From Pilimelia columellifera (lineage in GTDB: Bacteria; Actinomycetota; Actinomycetes; Mycobacteriales; Micromonosporaceae): a stretch of 9,239 nt of DNA. The stretch lies in assembly GCF_039532605.1 (NCBI RefSeq), contig NZ_BAAARY010000041.1, forward strand, positions 1 through 9,239, in the 5' to 3' direction. The notes under the pieces are model-generated. The model searched no databases, was not told where the DNA came from, and saw nothing but the letters and a program-made list of their open reading frames with translations. The translations under genes and the position numbers were made by a program. How positions within the stretch are numbered: the stretch's first letter is position 1; each line of letters starts with the position of its first letter. This document shows, in pieces, positions 1 to 6,207 of this stretch.

Positions 1-1
1 C

Positions 2-385
2 ACCGCTCGCACCCTGGGCCGCCGTGCCGTCATCTCCCGCGGCTGGGCCGAACTGAGCCTGCCCGATGACGGAACCGACTGCATCGCCATCGGCGAGGTG
101 AACGAGCGGGCCCTGTTCCCGCGAGTGGCGGCGGTCGTCCACCATGGCGGTTCGGGTACGACTGCGTCCGCGGCACGATGCGGCGTCGCTCAGGTTGTCA
201 TCCCACAAATGTACGACCAGTACTACTGGGCACAACGCGTCGAACAACTCGGCATCGGCATCCACCACCACAGCGACACCCCTACCGCCGACTTGGCCCC
301 CCAGCTCCGCCACGACGGCGCCCACATCGCTGCCCAACGCCTCCATGCGTTCCTCGCGGATGGCGTCGCGCTGACTGGCGCATGA
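2..385 (+). CDS. GT-B glycosyltransferase, MGT/GT1 type, C-terminal part (5' end outside window)
   Basis: This frame is open from the window edge and ends at TGA 383-385, giving about 127 residues of a C-terminal domain. The motif VVHHGGSGTT (134-163) is the nucleotide-sugar donor signature of family GT1/MGT glycosyltransferases, in which the HGG-GT segment contacts the diphosphate of a UDP- or dTDP-sugar. It is followed by VVIPQMYDQYYWAQRVEQLGIG, the usual 'PxxxDQxxWAxRVxxLGxG' segment, where Asp-Gln contacts the sugar. Such enzymes usually glycosylate small lipophilic acceptors (macrolides, sterols, polyketides) in the cytoplasm; this acceptor cannot be told. The tail after GIG is short but plausible. 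It is separated from the next gene by 196 bases with a candidate promoter, so it probably belongs to the preceding transcription unit. The family call is secure; any link to the ebo operon is unproven. Confidence 0.9.
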   Translation, partial: TARTLGRRAVISRGWAELSLPDDGTDCIAIGEVNERALFPRVAAVVHHGGSGTTASAARCGVAQVVIPQMYDQYYWAQRVEQLGIGIHHHSDTPTADLAPQLRHDGAHIAAQRLHAFLADGVALTGA

Positions 386-433
386 GGACGCGCGCGGCCA
401 ATTTGTCCTAATGAAGTGGTGAATATAACGGCG

Positions 434-462
434 TTGACGATGATCGACTCCGTGGCTACGGT
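434..462 (+). promoter_or_regulatory. Candidate housekeeping (HrdB-type) promoter of the ebo operon
   Basis: TTGACG at 434-439 and TACGGT at 457-462 are separated by 17 bases. This matches the actinomycete principal-sigma consensus (TTGAC-, then TAnnnT, spacing 17-18). It lies in the only sizeable non-coding gap upstream of the seven-gene operon and would start transcription near 469, leaving a leader of about 110 bases before the first start codon. This is a consensus match only; no start site is known. Confidence 0.5.
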
Positions 463-478
463 CGGATCGCTACGGCCC

Positions 479-539
479 CCTCCGGCAACGGAGGCCAGGC
501 GCTCGCGTGTGGTCGCGGTCCTGTTGCCGGCGTCGCCGG
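479..539 (+). promoter_or_regulatory. Leader region with overlapping, mutually exclusive inverted repeats
   Basis: Three pairings overlap here. (a) CCTCCG 479-484 pairs with CGGAGG 489-494 around a GCAA (GNRA-type) tetraloop. (b) CCGGCAACGG 482-491 pairs with CTGTTGCCGG 521-530, ten pairs including one G-T. (c) CCGGC 527-531 pairs with GCCGG 535-539 around a three-base loop; as DNA this is a 13-base palindrome, 527-539. Pairing (b) excludes (a) and (c). The segment lies between the candidate promoter and the Shine-Dalgarno of the first ebo-operon gene, so it could be a regulatory leader RNA or an operator. High GC raises the chance of accidental pairing. Confidence 0.35.
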
Positions 540-570
540 GGCTGTCTACCCGCTACGGCGGCCGGGGGAT

Positions 571-576
571 AGGGAG
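571..576 (+). promoter_or_regulatory. Ribosome binding site of the cyclase gene
   Basis: AGGGAG lies five bases before ATG 582. It is a strong Shine-Dalgarno and the reason for choosing this start, which also puts the dinucleotide-binding glycine motif within the first 15 residues as expected. Confidence 0.8.
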
Positions 577-581
577 CGCTC

Positions 582-1748
582 ATGCGTACTGGAATGTGGT
601 TGGTAGGTGCCCGCGGCTCGGTGGCTGTGACGACGGTGACGGGTCTGCTCGCACTGCGCGCGGGACTCGCGCCAACGACCGGCTGCGTCACCGAGCTACC
701 GCCGCTGCGCGGCCCCCACCTCCCCGGGTTCGACGAGCTGTTCGTCGGCGGTCACGACATCATGGACACTCCGCTGTCGAAGCGGGCCGAGACACTCGTT
801 GCTGCTGGCGTGCTGCCGGCCGTCCTGGTAGGGGCGGTGGCGGCGGAGCTGGACGCAGTCGAAGCGGACCTTCGCCCGTTACCCCAGGCCGCCACCCAGG
901 CATCCGCTATCGCCATGATCGTGCGCGACCTGGCCGAGTTTCGAGACCGGCACCGGCTCGACCACATCGTCGTCATTAACGTTGCCAGCACCGAGCCGAG
1001 GCCGGGCCCGGAGCTCGCGCAGATGGATCTCGCCACACTGACCGCCGCGCTCGCAGGTCCCGCCGTGCTGCCGCCCAGTAGCGTGATGGCCTACGCCGCA
1101 TTCGAGGCGGGGTGTGGATTTGTCGACTTCACTCCGTCCGCCGGAGCTCGACTGCCGGCACTTGACGACCTGGCACGGCAGCGGGGCGTGCCCTACACGG
1201 GCCATGATGGCAAGACAGGCGAGACGCTGGTCAAGTCGGTGCTGGCACCGATGTTCGCCATGCGGAATCTGCAGATCGGCAGCTGGTCCGGCATCAACCT
1301 GCTCGGTGGCGGGGACGGGGCGGTCCTTGCGGAGCCGGGGCCGAAGGCCGCGAAGGTGGCGAGCAAGGATCGGGTGCTTGAATCGGTGCTCGGATACCGC
1401 CCCGAGGCCACTACACAGATCAACTACGTCGCGGACCTCGGTGACTTCAAGACAGCCTGGGATCTGATTAGCTTCTCGGGTTTCCTCGGCACCCGCATGC
1501 GGATGGAGTTCACCTGGCATGGCTGCGACTCGGCGCTGGCTGCTCCGCTGATCCTGGACCTCGCCCGAATAGTTTCCGCGGCGCAGGAAGCCGGACGTCA
1601 CGGTCCGCTGCCCGAGCTCGCCTTCTTCTTCAAAGACCCGGTCGGCGATGCTCCCCCCGGTCTCGCTGAGCAGTGGACCTCCCTCATCCACTTCGTGGCG
1701 GGTCTGGCTCCGACCGGGGCACCTGACCAGCAGAGTGAGTCGGCGTGA
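582..1748 (+). CDS. myo-Inositol-1-phosphate-synthase-like sugar-phosphate cyclase (first gene of ebo operon)
   Basis: The 388-residue protein starts with a Rossmann turn (WLVGARGSVA, residues 6-15). It carries the C-terminal catalytic landmarks of the inositol-3-phosphate synthase family: DGKTGETLVKSVL (209-221), SWSGINLLGGGDG (234-246), SKDRV (261-265) and LGDFKTAWD (286-294). Lys211, Lys218, Lys262 and Lys290 are likely catalytic or phosphate-binding lysines by analogy with known synthases. Family members use NAD to cyclise glucose 6-phosphate to inositol 1-phosphate in the cytoplasm. It looks more divergent than the housekeeping actinobacterial Ino1, and I recall similar proteins annotated simply as inositol-3-phosphate synthase. 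Its stop overlaps the eboC start. In other ebo clusters a dehydroquinate-synthase-like cyclase (EboD) supplies the cyclase role, so this gene may be its functional stand-in; the true substrate is not known. Confidence 0.85.
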   Translation: MRTGMWLVGARGSVAVTTVTGLLALRAGLAPTTGCVTELPPLRGPHLPGFDELFVGGHDIMDTPLSKRAETLVAAGVLPAVLVGAVAAELDAVEADLRPLPQAATQASAIAMIVRDLAEFRDRHRLDHIVVINVASTEPRPGPELAQMDLATLTAALAGPAVLPPSSVMAYAAFEAGCGFVDFTPSAGARLPALDDLARQRGVPYTGHDGKTGETLVKSVLAPMFAMRNLQIGSWSGINLLGGGDGAVLAEPGPKAAKVASKDRVLESVLGYRPEATTQINYVADLGDFKTAWDLISFSGFLGTRMRMEFTWHGCDSALAAPLILDLARIVSAAQEAGRHGPLPELAFFFKDPVGDAPPGLAEQWTSLIHFVAGLAPTGAPDQQSESA

Positions 1749-2641
1749 TGAGCAGCTTCGCCGACCTCGCCGAGCTCGTCCGGGCACCGGCTGCGCTGTC
1801 GGTGCCCGGCGACGTCATCGCCGGCGCCGGTGCCTCCCGGTCGCTCGGACCGGCTACTGGCGGTCTGGCAACCGCGGCTGTCTGCCTCTACTGGGCTGGC
1901 ATGGCGGCCAACGACTGGGCAGACCGGGTCCGCGACGCCAGCGAACGCCCGGACCGACCGATCCCGTCAGGGCGAGTGCGGCCCGGTACCGCGCTCGGCG
2001 TCGCTGCCGGCCTCACCGCCGCGGGCCTAGCTTGTGCGGGCGCAGCTGGCGGCCGGCGTTCCCTCGCCGTCGCCTTGCCATTGGCCGCCGCCGTGTGGGG
2101 CTATGACCTGGGCGGCAAGGAGACGCCCGCCGGTCCCGCCCTCATGGCGACCTGCCGAGGACTAGATGTGCTACTCGGTGCCAGCACGCAGAAGGGCGGT
2201 CCAGCCCGTGCGTTACCCACCGCCGTCACAGTGGCTCTGCACACCTACGCGCTGACCGTGCTGTCCCGCGCCGAAGTGACTGGTGCAACGCCTCGCCTGC
2301 CCGCCGGGACCTTGGCGGGTACCGCGGCTGTCGCGGTCGCTGCAGTCGCCATCCCACGTCGAGCCGCGGCGGGCGAGTCGACTAGCTCCCGTCGCTGGGC
2401 CACCGGGGTTGCCGGCCTGCTTGCCGGTGCGTACCTGAGCCAGTTCGGTACCGCCCAGGCACGTGCGGTGCGCGACCCCGGCGCCACGCGCGTACGCGCG
2501 GCGGTCAGCTCCGGTATCACGTCGCTGCCATCGCTGCAGGGCGCTCTTGCCGCGCGCGCCGGATTTCCACGCGCTGCGTTGCTCGTTGCCGCATTGGCGC
2601 CGTTGGGTCGGCGGCTTGCGCGCTGGATCTCACCGACGTGA
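1748..2641 (+). CDS. eboC: EboC-like UbiA-family prenyltransferase
   Basis: This is an integral membrane protein of 297 residues with about seven to nine hydrophobic segments. The first Asp-rich motif of the UbiA superfamily is intact: NDWADRVRDASERPDRP (numbered 56-72 from an in-frame GTG at 1745), with Asp57, Asp60 and Asp64 placed to bind the Mg-diphosphate of a polyprenyl donor. The second loop, YDLGGKETPAGP then CRGLDVLLGA (120-131 and 137-146), is typical of the EboC subgroup as I remember it. The expected reaction is transfer of a prenyl chain to a small acceptor at the membrane. ATG 1748 overlaps the upstream TGA by one base (TGATG); GTG 1745 is an alternative that adds one residue. 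The end overlaps the next gene as GTGA. The acceptor is unknown; a cyclitol is a guess from the upstream cyclase. Confidence 0.83.
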   Translation: MSSFADLAELVRAPAALSVPGDVIAGAGASRSLGPATGGLATAAVCLYWAGMAANDWADRVRDASERPDRPIPSGRVRPGTALGVAAGLTAAGLACAGAAGGRRSLAVALPLAAAVWGYDLGGKETPAGPALMATCRGLDVLLGASTQKGGPARALPTAVTVALHTYALTVLSRAEVTGATPRLPAGTLAGTAAVAVAAVAIPRRAAAGESTSSRRWATGVAGLLAGAYLSQFGTAQARAVRDPGATRVRAAVSSGITSLPSLQGALAARAGFPRAALLVAALAPLGRRLARWISPT

Positions 2642-3546
2642 CGTCCGCTGTGTCGCCCGCACCCGCACCCGAGGCGGAGTCCGTCGGCGGTGCCGGTCCC
2701 CGATGGGGATACGGCACGAACGGGTTCAGCAATCATCGACTCGCCGACGCTCTGCGCGTGCTGGCTGATCTCGGGTACCAAGGCGTGGCGCTGACCCTGG
2801 ATCACTGCCATCTAGACCCGTTCGCCCCGGAGCTGGCCCGACGAACTGCCGCGGTGGCGGACCTCCTTCGTGACCTCAACCTCGCCGTCGTCGTCGAGAC
2901 GGGGGCTCGGTACCTGCTCGACCCGCGCCACAAACACGCACCCACCCTGCTGGACGACGAGCGACAGCACCGGCTGGACTTCCTCCTGCGGGCCGTGGCA
3001 GTCGGCGCCGACCTGGGGGCGGAAGCGGTGTCACTCTGGGCCGGCGTGCGACCGCCGGGACTGGGCGTCCAGCCCGCCTGGCAGCGACTTGTCGACGGAT
3101 GTGCCCAGGTGACGGCGGCTGCCGAACGCGCCGGTATCCCACTGGGCTTCGAACCCGAGCCGGGGATGCTGGTCGAGGACATCGCCGGCTGGCGAAAGCT
3201 GTCCGCCGCGCTGGGCGAGCCACCTGCCTTCGGCCTCACGCTCGACATCGGGCACTGCCAGTGTCTGGAGTCGATGGACCTGCCGCAGTGCGTGGCCGAA
3301 GCGGCCCCCTACCTGGTCAACGTACAGATTGATGACATGCGTAGGGGAGTGCACGAACATCTCGAATTCGGCACCGGGGAGATCGACTTTCCGCCGGTGA
3401 TACACGCGCTCAATGCGGTCGGCTATCGAGGACTTGTGGCTGTCGAATTGCCCCGGCACTCCCACGCCGCTCCATCTGTCGCCGATGCGTCGCTGCAGTT
3501 CCTGCGCGCGGCCTGGGCCAACGCCCAACCCGGACGTCACCCATGA
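2638..3546 (+). CDS. Xylose-isomerase-like TIM-barrel protein (sugar phosphate isomerase/epimerase family)
   Basis: The protein has 302 residues and is an AP-endonuclease-2/xylose-isomerase-type TIM barrel from about residue 22 (RWGYGTNGF). Candidate divalent-metal ligands sit in the expected places: GFEPEPG (170-176, Glu172/Glu174), LTLDIGHCQC (200-209, Asp203 and His206), VHEHLEFGTGEIDF (238-251, His239/His241) and VAVELPRHSH (267-276, Glu270). The family covers isomerases, epimerases and dehydratases of sugars and cyclitols, including inositol catabolism enzymes such as IolE and IolI, which is suggestive beside an inositol-phosphate-synthase-like gene. GTG 2638 overlaps the eboC stop by four bases; an in-frame GTG at 2650 is possible and the Shine-Dalgarno is weak, so translation is probably coupled. 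It shares the GxEPEPGxxVExI and LDxxHxxC signatures with EboE downstream. The exact reaction is unknown. Confidence 0.82.
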   Translation: MTSAVSPAPAPEAESVGGAGPRWGYGTNGFSNHRLADALRVLADLGYQGVALTLDHCHLDPFAPELARRTAAVADLLRDLNLAVVVETGARYLLDPRHKHAPTLLDDERQHRLDFLLRAVAVGADLGAEAVSLWAGVRPPGLGVQPAWQRLVDGCAQVTAAAERAGIPLGFEPEPGMLVEDIAGWRKLSAALGEPPAFGLTLDIGHCQCLESMDLPQCVAEAAPYLVNVQIDDMRRGVHEHLEFGTGEIDFPPVIHALNAVGYRGLVAVELPRHSHAAPSVADASLQFLRAAWANAQPGRHP

Positions 3547-4199
3547 GCGCCACGGTGCCGGGACCGGAGCCGCGCTGGGGGATCGCGGAACTACGCGCCG
3601 CGCTCCTGGCCCGCGACGGCGGCGACTGGCTGCGCCGGGCCGAAGCGGAGGTGAACAACCACCCGGATGCGGTGGCGCGCCTGTTCGCCGAGGTCCCGCG
3701 CCGGCTGGCCCCACATCCCGTCGCCGGCTGGCCTGCGGGCGTCGCCGGCCGCGCGGTCCTGCTCGCAGCACTACTCACCGCGCCGGCCGGAGGCCCGGAT
3801 CGACTTGTCGACCTCTACCGGTACGCGGACAGCGGTGAGAAACTCGCGATCCTGTGCGCGTTGCCGGAGCTGCCCGACCGCGGCGAGCTGACGGCGGTCG
3901 GGCTGCCGCTGCTGCACGACGCGTTGCGCACCAACGACATCCGCCTGGTCGCGGCAGCACTCGGACCGTACGCCCGTCACCTCGGCCCGGAGGCCTGGCG
4001 GCAAGGTGTGCTCAAGTGCGTGTTCATGGGCATCCCGCTGGCAGTGGTGGACCGGCTTTCAGAGCGGGCCGACGCGGAGCTCGCGGTGATGCTGCATGGA
4101 CTCGCCGCCGAACGTCTCGCCGCCGGCCGGGACCTGCCGGCCGACGCCGTCGCGCTGCTGCGCAGTTTGAGTGGACCCACCACGGCCAGGGAGAACTGA
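3543..4199 (+). CDS. eboA: EboA-like protein
   Basis: This 218-residue protein is recognised as EboA from LYRYADSGEKLAIL (91-104), ALRTND (127-132), GPYA (141-144) and QGVLKCVFMGIPL (154-166), followed by a RADAEL...ERLAAGR stretch. EboA is the marker of ebo clusters and has no characterised biochemical function that I know of. It looks mostly helical, has no signal peptide or clear membrane segment, and the region around Cys159 is the most family-like part. ATG 3543 overlaps the previous stop by four bases (ATGA) with no good Shine-Dalgarno, so it is probably translated by coupling. Its stop overlaps the start of eboB by one base. Between a TIM-barrel gene and a TatD gene it could be a scaffold or substrate-handling partner, but that is inference. 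Confidence 0.83.
   Translation: MSATVPGPEPRWGIAELRAALLARDGGDWLRRAEAEVNNHPDAVARLFAEVPRRLAPHPVAGWPAGVAGRAVLLAALLTAPAGGPDRLVDLYRYADSGEKLAILCALPELPDRGELTAVGLPLLHDALRTNDIRLVAAALGPYARHLGPEAWRQGVLKCVFMGIPLAVVDRLSERADAELAVMLHGLAAERLAAGRDLPADAVALLRSLSGPTTAREN
4188..4194 (+). promoter_or_regulatory. Ribosome binding site that fixes the eboB start
   Basis: AGGGAGA lies inside the end of eboA, four bases before ATG 4199. It decides this start against the longer open frame running back into the eboA coding region. Confidence 0.75.
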
Positions 4200-5050
4200 T
4201 GCGAATCTTCGATCCACATATCCACATGACCTCTCGGACCACGGATGACTACATGGCCATGGCGGCTGCTGGGGTACGGGCCGTGGTGGAGCCGGCGTTC
4301 TGGGTGGGCCAGCCGCGGACCAATCCCGGCTCATTCGCCGATTACTTCGACTCGTTGGTGGGCTGGGAGCCGCATCGGGCCAGCCAGTTCGGCATCCGCC
4401 ACCACGCGACAATCGCCCTCAACCCGAAAGAGGCCAACGACGCACGCTGCACTCCGGTCCTCGACCTGGTGCCGCGCTACCTGGCCAAGGAGAGCGTGGT
4501 CGCGGTCGGCGAGATCGGGTACGACGCGATGACCACGGAAGAGGACACCGCGTTCGCCGCCCAGCTGGCGATGGCGGTGAGCTTCGCACTGCCGGCGCTG
4601 GTGCACACACCCCACAGGGACAAGAAGCGCGGAACCGAGCGCAGCCTCGCCGTGGTCGTCGAATCGGGTATCGACCCCGGCAGAGTGGTCATCGACCACC
4701 TCAACGAGCTGACCATAGATATCGTCCTGGAGGCCGGATGCTGGGCTGGCTTCTCCATCTACCCGCAGACGAAGATGTCGCCGGACCGGATGGTGGAGAT
4801 CCTCAAGCGGTACGGCACCGAGCGCATCCTGGTCAACTCGGCCGCCGACTGGGGGCGGTCCGACCCGTTGCTCACCGTGCGCACCGGTGAGGCGATGCTC
4901 GCGGCCGGGTTCACCCCTGACGACGTCGATAAGGTGCTGTGGCGAAACCCGGTCGACTTCTATCAACAGTCCGGCCGGCTCAATCTCGCGCACGTGACGG
5001 AGCCGGCGGCGTCGTTCGCCGGAAGCTCGATCGCCCGCGGGGGACAGTGA
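4199..5050 (+). CDS. eboB: EboB-like TatD-family metal-dependent hydrolase
   Basis: The 283-residue amidohydrolase-superfamily protein has a complete TatD-like ligand set: FDPHIHM (4-10, His7 and His9), VGEIGYD (103-109, Glu105), LVHTPHR (134-140, His136), VIDHLNE (164-170, His167) and NSAADWG (213-219, Asp217). It should therefore be an active two-metal hydrolase of a TIM-barrel fold; bona fide TatD enzymes are nucleases, but the substrate in ebo clusters is not established. ATG 4199 was chosen because it overlaps the eboA stop (TGATG), has AGGGAGA at 4188-4194 five bases upstream, and puts the His-x-His pair near the N-terminus; the frame stays open further upstream but that stretch reads like the shadow of eboA. 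The stop overlaps eboE by one base. It is cytoplasmic, with no signal sequence. Confidence 0.87.
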   Translation: MRIFDPHIHMTSRTTDDYMAMAAAGVRAVVEPAFWVGQPRTNPGSFADYFDSLVGWEPHRASQFGIRHHATIALNPKEANDARCTPVLDLVPRYLAKESVVAVGEIGYDAMTTEEDTAFAAQLAMAVSFALPALVHTPHRDKKRGTERSLAVVVESGIDPGRVVIDHLNELTIDIVLEAGCWAGFSIYPQTKMSPDRMVEILKRYGTERILVNSAADWGRSDPLLTVRTGEAMLAAGFTPDDVDKVLWRNPVDFYQQSGRLNLAHVTEPAASFAGSSIARGGQ

Positions 5051-6207
5051 TGCGCCTGCATCACAGCGATGGCACCGCCGTACATCTGGGTTACTGCACC
5101 AACGTTCACCCGGCTGAGGACCTCGGCGGAATCGTCGATCAACTGGACACGTACGGGGTCGGGGTTCGTGACCGCCTGGGCGTTGACTCGCTGGGGCTGG
5201 GACTGTGGCTGCCCGCGCCGGTCGCGGCGGAGCTCGCCGCGGACCCGGTAGCGCTACGCCGGTTCCGGGCCGAACTCGACGCCCGCGGGCTGGAGGTCGT
5301 GACACTCAACGGCTTTCCGTACCAGGCGTTCCAGGCACCCGTCGTCAAGCACGCGGTCTACCATCCGGATTGGACCCGACCGGAACGGCTGCGCTATACG
5401 CTCGACCTCGCGCATATCCTGGCGGCGCTCCTTCCGGCAGACGCTGCGCGAGGATCCATTTCGACGTTGCCTTTGGCGTGGCGAGATCCGTGGGACGCTG
5501 GTCGGGCCCAACAGTGCGCGCGTGCCCTGGACGACCTGGCCGAGGGCCTGGCGCGCGTGGAACGAAGCACCGGGCGGGCTATCCGGGTGGGGATCGAACC
5601 TGAGCCGGGGTGCGTCGTGGAGACCATCGAGCAGGCCGTGACCCAGCTGGCCAGTGTGGATCATGATCGAATCGGTATCTGCCTGGACCTGGCCCACTTG
5701 GCGTGTGCCTGGGAGGATCCGACCAGATCGCTCGACGCGCTCGCCCAGGCTGGTCTGTCGGTCGTGAAGGTACAGGTGTCGGCCGCCCTGGCCAGCCGGG
5801 ATCCGGTTGCTGATGCGCAGCGGCTGCGCGAGTACGTCGAGCCGCGGTTCCTGCATCAGACGCGGGGCAGCGCCGGCTTCGCCGCCGACGACCTCGACCA
5901 GGCGCTTGCTGAGCCGAGTCGGGAGGAGTGGCGGGTGCACTACCACGTTCCGCTGCACGCGGATCCGCCGCCGCCGCTGCACAGCACGGTGGATGTCCTG
6001 CGGGACGGGCTCCGCGCAGTCCTCGCCGGGCCGTCTGCACGGTGCGACCACCTCGATGTCGAGACGTACACGTGGGAGGTGCTGCCCCCGCAGCGGCGCC
6101 CCCGGACATCGAGTGACCTGGTCGACGGCATCGCCGCAGAGCTGGCATTCGCCCGACAGGAAATCCTTGCCCTGGGCCTGACCGACACGGCGGAGGAGCA
6201 GCGGTGA
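5050..6207 (+). CDS. eboE: EboE-like TIM-barrel protein (metabolite traffic protein family)
   Basis: The 385-residue protein has the EboE signatures I know: GYCTNVHP (14-21), LNGFPYQAFQ (86-95), GIEPEPGC (181-188), CLDLAHLACAW (211-221), HYHVPLH (297-303) and HLDVETYTWEVLP (334-346). Glu183/Glu185, Asp213, His216 and Glu338 are plausible metal ligands of a xylose-isomerase-like barrel. The family is often labelled 'metabolite traffic protein EboE', a name taken from the cluster's role in scytonemin precursor export and not from known biochemistry. ATG 5050 overlaps the eboB stop (TGATG) and has GGGGGA at 5039-5044 as Shine-Dalgarno; an upstream open extension overlaps eboB and was dropped. 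The end overlaps eboF as GTGA. It shares core motifs with the TIM-barrel protein at 2638-3546, so the operon has two related barrels. Confidence 0.87.
   Translation: MRLHHSDGTAVHLGYCTNVHPAEDLGGIVDQLDTYGVGVRDRLGVDSLGLGLWLPAPVAAELAADPVALRRFRAELDARGLEVVTLNGFPYQAFQAPVVKHAVYHPDWTRPERLRYTLDLAHILAALLPADAARGSISTLPLAWRDPWDAGRAQQCARALDDLAEGLARVERSTGRAIRVGIEPEPGCVVETIEQAVTQLASVDHDRIGICLDLAHLACAWEDPTRSLDALAQAGLSVVKVQVSAALASRDPVADAQRLREYVEPRFLHQTRGSAGFAADDLDQALAEPSREEWRVHYHVPLHADPPPPLHSTVDVLRDGLRAVLAGPSARCDHLDVETYTWEVLPPQRRPRTSSDLVDGIAAELAFARQEILALGLTDTAEEQR
6192..6198 (+). promoter_or_regulatory. Ribosome binding site of eboF
   Basis: GGAGGAG lies inside the last codons of eboE, five bases before GTG 6204. 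It is the strongest internal Shine-Dalgarno of the operon and supports the GTG start, which overlaps the eboE stop by four bases. Confidence 0.8.

Noticed and set aside
385..409. AGGAC...GTCCT inverted repeat after the glycosyltransferase stop as a terminator
   Set aside because: Only five pairs with a 15-base loop and no T-run; too weak to call.
582..1748. Reading the first operon gene as the housekeeping inositol-phosphate synthase (ino1)
   Set aside because: It is overlapped with eboC in a tight operon and its N-terminal motif differs from the mycobacterial-type Ino1, so a dedicated pathway role is more likely.
879..1787. A long minus-strand open frame (about 300 codons) opposite the cyclase gene
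   Set aside because: It is a typical shadow of a high-GC gene. The translation is rich in Arg and Gly and has no recognisable motif, while the plus strand has a clear family match.
3854..4198. Upstream extension of the eboB frame
   Set aside because: The extra residues are an Arg-rich shadow of eboA; the real start at 4199 has a Shine-Dalgarno and places His-x-His at the N-terminus.
4939..5049. Upstream extension of the eboE frame into eboB
   Set aside because: Known EboE proteins, as I recall them, begin close to the GYCTNVHP segment, and ATG 5050 has its own ribosome site and stop overlap.
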